A program made the translations under genes and the position numbers. Below the pieces are notes generated by a model. The model saw nothing but the letters and a program-made list of their open reading frames with translations. It had not been told where the DNA came from and made no database searches. A stretch of DNA of 10,744 nucleotides from Phycisphaerales bacterium (lineage in GTDB: Bacteria; Planctomycetota; Phycisphaerae; SM23-33). Below are positions 5,671-10,744 of this stretch, one piece after another. The first letter of the stretch is position 1, and the number at the start of each line of letters is the position of its first letter. Location of the stretch: NCBI GenBank assembly GCA_003485185.1, contig DNAS01000011.1:16291-27034 (forward strand). The letters run 5' to 3'.

Positions 5671-7152
5671 TCACTGCCCGGGCTCGGCGCCGACGATGCG
5701 GTTGATGATCGTCGTGGTGCTCAGTCCGTCGACGGCCCCGAGCGAGACGACCTTCCCGCCGTACTGCTCGACGAGCTTCCGCCCGACGATCTCGCCGGTG
5801 GTTCCGCCCTTGACCAGCACGTCGGGCTTGAGCAGCTTCAGCAGCGGCTCGGGGGTGTCCTCTTCGAAGATCGTCACGTAGTCCACGCACTCCAGGGCGG
5901 CCAGCACTTCCGCCCGCTCCCGCTCGCCGATGACGGGGCGCCCGGGGCCCTTGAGGCGCTTGACGCTCGCGTCGCTGTTGACGGCCACCACCAGGCAACT
6001 GCCCAGCTCGCGCGCCTGCTGGAGGCAGCGGATGTGCCCCAGGTGCAGCAGGTCGAAGCATCCGTTGGTGAAGACGACCTTCTCGCCCTGTTTGCGTCGT
6101 CGGGCGAGTTCGTCGGCCAGCGGGGCGCGATCGAGCACCTTTCCGCCGCGCAGGCCGACCATGCGGCGGAGCTCGTCGACGATCTCCTGCCGGCGGATCG
6201 GCACGACGCCGAATCGCTCGATCTCCAGGCCGCCGGCGACGTTGGCCAGCGCCACCGCCTGCGGGGTTTCGCACCCGCCGGCCAGCGCGACGGCGAGCAT
6301 CGCCAGCACCTCGTCGCCCGCGCCGGTGACGTCGTAGACGTTCCGCGGGCGGGTGGGAATGATCGTGCCGGGTTTGTCGCCGCGCATCCGCAGGTAGGCG
6401 CCCTGCTTGTCGAGGGTGATGACGACGGCATCGGCGTCGGCGATCAGGAGCACCTGCTTCGCCGCCCGCTCGAGGGATTCGTCGTCGACGATGGACACGC
6501 CCGTCGCGCGCGAGGCCTCGTATCGGTTGGGCGTCAGGAGCGTCGCGCCGCGGTAGCGGCGGTAGTCGGCCGTCAGGGCCGGGTCCACCAGCACCGCCTT
6601 GCCCGCGGCGCGGGCGTCGGCGATGATCTGCGGCGTGTTCAGGTCCGTCAGCGTGCCCTTGTCGTAGTCCTCCAGGGCCACCACCCCGCAGGCGGAAAGC
6701 TGGCTGCGCACCGCGGCGCGGATCGTTCCCTGCACGCTCTCGGACAGCGGTTCGGACACCTCCTCGTCCACGCGGAGCATCTGCTGGGCGTGGCGATGCT
6801 GGGCGAGGCCGACGTAGCGGGTCTTGACCGTGGTCGCCCGCCCGCGCAGGCGCGCCAGCGTGCTCGTGCCGGCCCCTTGCGCGCTGAGCAGCGAAACGAG
6901 CTGGTCGCCCGCCTCATCCTGCCCGACGGCGCCGATGCAGGCGACCTTCCCGCCGAGGGCGAGCACGGCGGCCGCCACGTTCGCCGCGCCGCCGGTGCGC
7001 CCCTCGGCCCGGACAGCCCGCAGCACGGGCACCGGCGCCTCGGGGCTGATCCGCTCGGCGTCGCCGTAGACGTACCGGTCCAGCATGAAATCGCCCACCA
7101 GCGCCACCAGAGGCGAGCCCAGCCGTTCCACGATTTCGATCAACGTATTCAT
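5671..7152 (-). CDS. hldE: Bifunctional heptose-7-P kinase / heptose-1-P adenylyltransferase
   Basis: HldE (RfaE) is a two-domain cytoplasmic enzyme for ADP-heptose, the precursor of the LPS inner core. Residues 1 to about 330 form the PfkB-type kinase that phosphorylates D-glycero-D-manno-heptose 7-phosphate at C1: GDFMLDRYVYGD (20-31), GGAANVA (54-60) and VTGAGD (275-280) with catalytic base D280. Residues about 340-493 form the nucleotidyltransferase that attaches AMP from ATP: NGCFDLLHLGH (363-373, the HxGH motif) and VNSDASVKRLKG (391-402), ending in STTTIINRI. All key residues are intact, and 493 residues is close to the usual length of the fused form. The start fits the family N-terminus (MN-LI-IVERLGSP), although no clear Shine-Dalgarno is seen before it. 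It lies 28 bases downstream of lpxK and 28 bases upstream of gmhB, so coupled expression is likely. Confidence 0.96.
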   Translation of the reverse strand: MNTLIEIVERLGSPLVALVGDFMLDRYVYGDAERISPEAPVPVLRAVRAEGRTGGAANVAAAVLALGGKVACIGAVGQDEAGDQLVSLLSAQGAGTSTLARLRGRATTVKTRYVGLAQHRHAQQMLRVDEEVSEPLSESVQGTIRAAVRSQLSACGVVALEDYDKGTLTDLNTPQIIADARAAGKAVLVDPALTADYRRYRGATLLTPNRYEASRATGVSIVDDESLERAAKQVLLIADADAVVITLDKQGAYLRMRGDKPGTIIPTRPRNVYDVTGAGDEVLAMLAVALAGGCETPQAVALANVAGGLEIERFGVVPIRRQEIVDELRRMVGLRGGKVLDRAPLADELARRRKQGEKVVFTNGCFDLLHLGHIRCLQQARELGSCLVVAVNSDASVKRLKGPGRPVIGERERAEVLAALECVDYVTIFEEDTPEPLLKLLKPDVLVKGGTTGEIVGRKLVEQYGGKVVSLGAVDGLSTTTIINRIVGAEPGQ

Positions 7153-7180
7153 GGCGTGCGATTGTATGAGCCCGCGCGGG

Positions 7181-8215
7181 TCACTGCAAGCAGCGGCGGA
7201 TCGCGCTCAGCAGCTCGTCGCGCCCGTCGAGCAGGTCGATTTCGACGGCCAGGCGCCAGACCGGGCGCGGCAGCGGCACGGCGGCGAGGCGGACGTAGTC
7301 CTTCTCGGTGGTGACGACGAGTTCCGCCTCGCACCCGGACAGCCCGTCGCGCAGCATGTCCAGCAGCGGCCCGGCGTATTCCGCGTGGTCGCCGACGGCC
7401 CGGCGGTCGACCAGGCGGACGTGCAGGTTGTCCAGCATGCGGAAGAACGGTTCGGGGTTGCCGATGCCCGCCAGCGCGCAGACCTTCCGCCCGGCCAGCG
7501 CGTTCAGGGGGCGGGTCGCGCCGGTGTCGTCGACCAGGGCGACGGGCCTGTGGGCGGCCGCGTGAAGGCTCGCGCGGGGCGTCAGCGCGCGCAAGCGCGT
7601 CCGCAGGGCGGCGAGTTCGTCGCCCGGCACGGCGTCGGAACGCGTGACGACCACGCAGTCGGCGTCGCGCAAGGCGGCGGGCGGCTCGCGCAGCAGCCCG
7701 CGCGGCAGGCAGTGCCCGTAGCCGAAGGGGTTCGTCGCGTCGATCAGCACGACGTCCAGGTCGCGCCGCAGGCGCAGGTGCTGGAATCCGTCGTCCATGA
7801 CCAGCACGTCGGCGCCGTCGGCGATGGCGGCCTTTGCGGCGGCGGCGCGGTCGGCGTCGACGAACACCGGCGCGCCGGTCGCGCGGCGGAGCAATTCGGC
7901 CTCGTCGCTGACGCCGGCGACGGATTTGTATCCGCGCGTCAGCACGGCCGGGCGGTAGCCCATCTCGCGCAGGCGGGAGACGAGCCAGGCGACCATGGGC
8001 GTCTTGCCCGTTCCGCCGGTGGTGAGGTTGCCCACGCAGATGACCGGCGCGCCCGCGCGGCGGCGCGGCAGCAGGCCCAGGCGATACAGGGCGCGGCGGC
8101 AGCGCATGACCAGCGCGTAGGGGCCGCTGGCGGCCAGCAGCGCCGTCCGCAGCAACGTCAGCGCCAAGCCCCTCCGCCGGCCGCTCAGGATGTCCATCGC
8201 CCGCCGCTCGTCCAT
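7181..8215 (-). CDS. lpxK: Tetraacyldisaccharide 4'-kinase
   Basis: LpxK phosphorylates the 4' position of the lipid A disaccharide precursor at the inner face of the cytoplasmic membrane, using ATP. The 344-residue protein has an N-terminal hydrophobic segment (about 17-35), the P-loop GNLTTGGTGKT (62-72), TRGYKS (93-98), the family signature DDGFQH (141-146), GIGNPEPFF (250-258) and TTEKD (302-306). These cover the family hallmarks with no truncation. Two starts are possible: 8215 (used here) and 8197, which would drop six residues. Neither has a convincing ribosome site, so the exact start is open. The gene probably heads the lpxK-hldE-gmhB operon, separated from the upstream isocitrate dehydrogenase gene by 108 bases of mostly heptad repeats. 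It supports an LPS-bearing outer membrane. Confidence 0.95.
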   Translation of the reverse strand: MDERRAMDILSGRRRGLALTLLRTALLAASGPYALVMRCRRALYRLGLLPRRRAGAPVICVGNLTTGGTGKTPMVAWLVSRLREMGYRPAVLTRGYKSVAGVSDEAELLRRATGAPVFVDADRAAAAKAAIADGADVLVMDDGFQHLRLRRDLDVVLIDATNPFGYGHCLPRGLLREPPAALRDADCVVVTRSDAVPGDELAALRTRLRALTPRASLHAAAHRPVALVDDTGATRPLNALAGRKVCALAGIGNPEPFFRMLDNLHVRLVDRRAVGDHAEYAGPLLDMLRDGLSGCEAELVVTTEKDYVRLAAVPLPRPVWRLAVEIDLLDGRDELLSAIRRCLQ

Positions 8216-8252
8216 GGCGAGATCATGGTACTTTCCGGGGGGGACGAAAAAA

Positions 8253-8287
8253 AGACCGAGGACCGGATACCGGAGACCGAAAGACCG
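8253..8287. repeat. Heptad tandem repeat, AGACCGA class
   Basis: Units in phase are AGACCGA (8253), GGACCGG (8260), ATACCGG (8267) and AGACCGA (8274), then AGACCG after a one-base shift (8282-8287). The array directly follows a run of seven A (8247-8253). It lies between the lpxK start and the isocitrate dehydrogenase stop. Confidence 0.6.
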
Positions 8288-8293
8288 CCGTCC

Positions 8294-8328
8294 GACTACG
8301 GGCTACTGGCTACCGGCTACTGGTTACG
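8294..8328. repeat. Heptad tandem repeat, GGCTACT class, reaching a stop codon
   Basis: Five units lie in perfect 7-base phase: GACTACG (8294), GGCTACT (8301), GGCTACC (8308), GGCTACT (8315) and GGTTACG (8322). The last unit contains the TAA stop of the minus-strand isocitrate dehydrogenase (8324-8326), so the array overlaps the end of that gene. On the minus strand nearly every unit contains TAG or TAA. Because 7 is not a multiple of 3, these fall in all three frames. Confidence 0.7.
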
Positions 8329-9442
8329 ACCCCATCGCGGCAATGACGGCGTCGGCCATTTCCTGCGTGCCGACGGCCGTCGGGTCGTTGCGGTCCTCCT
8401 TCATGTCGTAGGTGACGCTCTTTCCTTCGGCGATGGTCGCCGCGACGGCGTCTTCCAGGGCGCGGGCGGCGGCAGTCTCGCCGAGGTAGTCGAGCATCAG
8501 CATTCCGGACAGGATCAGGGCCGTCGGGTTGACCTTGTTGAGCCCCTTGTACTTGGGGGCGCTGCCGTGGGTGGCCTCGAAGACCGCGCCCTTGTCGCCG
8601 ATGTTCGCGCCCGGCGCGACGCCCAGCCCGCCGACCAGCCCGGCGCACAGGTCCGACAGAATGTCGCCGTAGAGATTCGGAAGCACGATCACGTCGTACA
8701 GCTCGGGCTTCTGGACGAGCTGCATGCACATGTTGTCCACGAGGCGTTCCTCGCCCTCGATGTCCGGATAGTCCCTGGCCACCTGTTCGGCGACGGCTTT
8801 GAACAGCCCGTCGGTGAACTTCATGATGTTGGCCTTGTGGACCCAGGTGACCTTTTTCCGCCCGTGCTTGCGGGCGTACTCGAAGGCGAACCGCACGATC
8901 CGCTCGCTGTTCTCCACGCTGATGGGCTTGATGGAGACGCCGGTGGAGTCCTTGCGGGTCTTGACCTTCTTGTCGGCCGAGAGGCGGTTGACCGTCTCGA
9001 TCAACTCGGCCGTCGCGGGCAGGCCCTTCTCGAACTCGACGCCCGCATAGAGGTCCTCGCAGTTCTCGCGGACGAGGACGAGGTCGATGTTCTCGTAGCG
9101 GCTGCGGACGCCGCGGTAGCTCTTGCAGGGGCGCACGCAGGCGTACAGGTCGAGCGTCTGTCGGAGCAGGACGTTGACGCTGCGGAAGCCCGTCCCGATG
9201 GGCGTGGTGATGGGCGCCTTGAGGGTGGCGTCGGAGTCGCGAACGGACTGGACGGTCTGGTCGGGCATGGGGGTGCCCGCGGTTTCCATGATGTCCACGC
9301 CGGCCTCACAGACGGTCCACTGGATGCTGCCGGCGCCTTTCGTGCGGGCCAGCGCGGCGTCCACGCACCGCCGGGCGGCCTCGGCCAGTTCCGGTCCCGT
9401 CCCGTCGCCTCGAATCAACGTCACCTTATGCTGCTTCGCCAT
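8324..9442 (-). CDS. icd: Isocitrate dehydrogenase, cofactor uncertain
   Basis: This 372-residue beta-decarboxylating dehydrogenase converts isocitrate to 2-oxoglutarate in the TCA cycle, in the cytoplasm, with Mg2+ or Mn2+. IDH-type substrate residues are visible: S88 and N90 in FRSVNVLLRQ, R94, R104 in ACVRPCKSY, R125 in VRENCEDLY, Y132, K203 in VHKANIMK, and metal ligands D260 and D264 in YGDILSD. The usual REN-T-E has Cys at 128. It resembles the short bacterial clade often annotated as NAD-dependent, yet by alignment to E. coli Icd the NADP-determining positions read K297, Y298, V304 and Y345 (matching K344, Y345, V351, Y391), with only R395 replaced by E349. The start is firm: GGAAGGA lies 7 bases before the ATG. 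The stop lies inside a heptad repeat. The Ser-x-Asn motif argues against isopropylmalate dehydrogenase (LeuB). Confidence 0.88.
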   Translation of the reverse strand: MAKQHKVTLIRGDGTGPELAEAARRCVDAALARTKGAGSIQWTVCEAGVDIMETAGTPMPDQTVQSVRDSDATLKAPITTPIGTGFRSVNVLLRQTLDLYACVRPCKSYRGVRSRYENIDLVLVRENCEDLYAGVEFEKGLPATAELIETVNRLSADKKVKTRKDSTGVSIKPISVENSERIVRFAFEYARKHGRKKVTWVHKANIMKFTDGLFKAVAEQVARDYPDIEGEERLVDNMCMQLVQKPELYDVIVLPNLYGDILSDLCAGLVGGLGVAPGANIGDKGAVFEATHGSAPKYKGLNKVNPTALILSGMLMLDYLGETAAARALEDAVAATIAEGKSVTYDMKEDRNDPTAVGTQEMADAVIAAMGS

Positions 9443-9529
9443 GTGGGTGTCCTTCCGTGCCTAGGGGCTTGTGGTCAGAACGGGGCAGGATAGCACAGGA
9501 CGGCCGGGGCGTCAACTTCGGCGCCCACG

Positions 9530-9565
9530 CCTCTCCCTGCCAGGGAGAGGGTGGCCCGAAGGGCC
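9530..9565. repeat. REP-like double hairpin
   Basis: Two adjacent perfect hairpins: CCTCTCCCT (9530-9538) with AGGGAGAGG (9542-9550), loop GCC, and GGCCC (9553-9557) with GGGCC (9561-9565), loop GAA. A G-rich tail (GGGGGAGGGT) follows. This CCTCTCCC...GGGAGAGGGTGGCCCGAAGGGCC pattern is of the kind I know as dispersed intergenic repeats in many GC-rich bacteria. It lies 3' of the 9622-10599 gene and upstream of the isocitrate dehydrogenase start, and could stabilise or end transcripts, though no T-run follows on the minus strand. Confidence 0.6.
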
Positions 9566-9621
9566 GGGGGAGGGTGTCGCCTTCTCTGCCTGGAAGGACC
9601 GGGAGTGAGCCAACGGGAGTT

Positions 9622-10599
9622 TCACTTTCCGCCCTTGGCCTTTTTCAGCATCTCCGGGATTTCCTTGTCGCTGAGCTCCTTGCGGAGCGGCTGGTCCGCC
9701 ACCTTCGCCACGGCGTTGAGGGCCTTGACGATGGACGTGTAAGGATACATCGCGACTTCCTCGTAGCGGCTGTTCTGGTCGGGAAGGACCATGGGTCTGG
9801 ACAGGTTAAGATACTTGGCCGAGCGGTATTGGACGCGGTTGAGGTAGCTGTCCAGGGACCGATACATCTTCTCGGCGCGGTCCTTGTCCATGGTCTTGGC
9901 GGCCACGACGATCCGCCCCAGCAGGGTCGAGTATAGCCCGTTGCCCCGCGATTCCTCCTGGTTGATCATGTTCAGGACCTTGGCGTCGTCGGTGGCGTCT
10001 CCGCTGGCCAGCAGGAGATCGGCATAGGTGAGCGTCAGTTCGACGACCTCGCGGTTGTAGCGGACCACTTCCTCGTCGCGGGAGGTCTTCTGACGGCGGG
10101 CCTCCTGCGTACGCGACATCTGCGAGAGCAGTTGCTCCAGCGGGACGCCCGTGGGGAACTTGTCGGGCAGCTTGGAGGCGTTCAGCACCGCGGGGGGGAA
10201 CTTCGGGAGGGGCTTGAGCTGGAAGCGGGAATTCAGGCGTCCGACCATCGGAAGCGCCTTGTTGATGACGGCCTTGTCGGCTTTCTTCAGCGGCGTCAGC
10301 ATCTCGTTGGCAACGAACACCGAAATGGCGGGATCGCGATGCGTACCCAACAGCGAATTGAGATGCTTGACCGACTCGTCGTCGTAGACCAGGGCCTGGA
10401 CCTGCTTGATGAGTTCCTTGTCGGGATCGTCGCCCTCGTAGCGCTTAGCCGCTTCTTCCTCGAGTTTCTTGATGAAGGCCTGGAGTTCGTCCTTTCCCGC
10501 CGCTTTTGCCGCCTCGGCGCCCGCGGCGGTCGAGGCCGCAAACGTTCCCCATCCCCAAACCGAAACGACCGCCCCCAACACCGCCAAACGCAAGTTCAT
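9622..10599 (-). CDS. Secreted helical protein of unknown function
   Basis: I do not recognise this 325-residue protein. It starts with a signal peptide (MNLRLAVLGAVVSVWGWGTF, likely cleaved near AGAEA around residue 30). The mature part is rich in charged, helix-forming residues: a segment at 34-80 (KDELQAFIKKLEEEAAKRY), a Pro/Lys-rich stretch near 128-150 (KPLPKFPPAV), a further helical region at 155-300 and a Lys-rich C-terminus. There are no membrane helices after the signal peptide, no cysteines and no catalytic motif that I can name. It is probably periplasmic. The start at 10599 is supported by AGGAG (complement of 10608-10612) 8 bases upstream. A TTG at 10632 would add 11 residues before the signal peptide and is less likely. 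It may be a lineage-specific planctomycete protein. Confidence 0.75.
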   Translation of the reverse strand: MNLRLAVLGAVVSVWGWGTFAASTAAGAEAAKAAGKDELQAFIKKLEEEAAKRYEGDDPDKELIKQVQALVYDDESVKHLNSLLGTHRDPAISVFVANEMLTPLKKADKAVINKALPMVGRLNSRFQLKPLPKFPPAVLNASKLPDKFPTGVPLEQLLSQMSRTQEARRQKTSRDEEVVRYNREVVELTLTYADLLLASGDATDDAKVLNMINQEESRGNGLYSTLLGRIVVAAKTMDKDRAEKMYRSLDSYLNRVQYRSAKYLNLSRPMVLPDQNSRYEEVAMYPYTSIVKALNAVAKVADQPLRKELSDKEIPEMLKKAKGGK

Positions 10600-10607
10600 T
10601 GCAGGTT

Positions 10608-10612
10608 CTCCT
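10608..10612 (-). promoter_or_regulatory. Ribosome binding site deciding start 10599
   Basis: The minus strand reads AGGAG, 8 bases before the ATG at 10599. It favours this start over the TTG at 10632. I see no convincing promoter in the remaining upstream bases (10613-10702). Confidence 0.65.
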
Positions 10613-10702
10613 GAATTCAGGATCCGGCACAAAACGCTACATCGCCTCTATGGGAATCTTAGCAGATCGCTCCTTCGCCCGCGAGACCTTTTGAGGGAAG
10701 AA

Positions 10703-10744
10703 GGGACCGAGCTACCAGGGACCGGGGACGGGGGACTCGGGACC
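10703..10744. repeat. Heptad tandem repeat, GGGACC class, cut by window end
   Basis: The A of each GGGAC- or CTACC-type unit lies at 10706, 10714, 10721, 10728, 10735 and 10742. After the first 8-base step the spacing is exactly 7. It is the same class as the repeat bordering the 3329-4558 gene and may continue past the window end. Confidence 0.65.

Noticed and set aside
5599..7314. 571-residue open frame on the plus strand, antisense to hldE
   Set aside because: It is a shadow of hldE in GC-rich sequence, with no family motif or ribosome site.
8247..8273. T-run on the minus strand as terminator of isocitrate dehydrogenase
   Set aside because: Seven T follow the heptads, but only a 4-bp CCGG stem can form, about 9 bases away.
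8324..9442. 3-isopropylmalate dehydrogenase (leuB)
   Set aside because: The substrate loop reads SVNVLLRQTLDLYACVRP, with the Ser-x-Asn of isocitrate dehydrogenases, and no leu genes are adjacent.
7085..9493. 802-residue open frame on the plus strand, antisense to lpxK and icd
   Set aside because: It lies opposite two clear conserved genes, its composition (very rich in Gly, Arg, His, Val, Asp) is that of a reverse-complement frame in GC-rich DNA, and no domain is recognisable.

Overview
The window is visibly GC-rich, with genes packed tightly and separated by short repeat-filled gaps. It reads as a housekeeping stretch of a Gram-negative chromosome: lpxK, hldE and gmhB make lipid A and heptose for an LPS outer membrane. 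A secreted protein with prenyltransferase/squalene-oxidase-type repeats, a DUF1015 protein, a type III pantothenate kinase and a GmhB with a membrane tail together suggest Planctomycetota, perhaps a Phycisphaerae-like lineage. That placement is inference from gene content. I see no phage, plasmid, CRISPR or defence genes.

Layout. Two plus-strand genes lie on the left: the 3' part of coaX (5' end outside the window) and prmC. All other genes are on the minus strand and read right to left: a secreted protein of unknown function (9622-10599), an isocitrate dehydrogenase (8324-9442), lpxK (7181-8215), hldE (5671-7152), gmhB (4746-5642), a secreted repeat protein (3329-4558) and a DUF1015 protein (1777-3069), which converges on prmC. 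lpxK-hldE-gmhB are spaced 28 bases apart at both joints and are probably one operon. HldE carries out the kinase and adenylyltransferase steps of ADP-heptose synthesis, GmhB the phosphatase step between them, and LpxK the 4'-phosphorylation of lipid A. No gmhA or hldD is visible here.

The gaps are the most unusual part. Five of them (743-773, 1717-1775, 3130-3322, 8253-8328, 10703-10744) hold degenerate tandem repeats with a 7-base, once 8-base, period. The unit sequences are unrelated to each other (TTGCGGA, AGAACTG, CCAATTGA, GGTCCCT, AGACCGA, GGCTACT, GTCAATT). The gap at 4559-4745 instead holds a 124-base element with perfect 15-bp terminal inverted repeats and two inner hairpins. The gap at 9443-9621 holds a REP-like double hairpin. 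No gene-free stretch exceeds 300 bases; the longest is about 260 bases (3070-3328).

No clear new multi-gene system is present. The best leads are the multi-family heptad repeats, the 124-base inverted-repeat element, and gmhB, which lacks half of the usual zinc site and has a two-helix membrane tail preceded by a perfect internal Shine-Dalgarno sequence.
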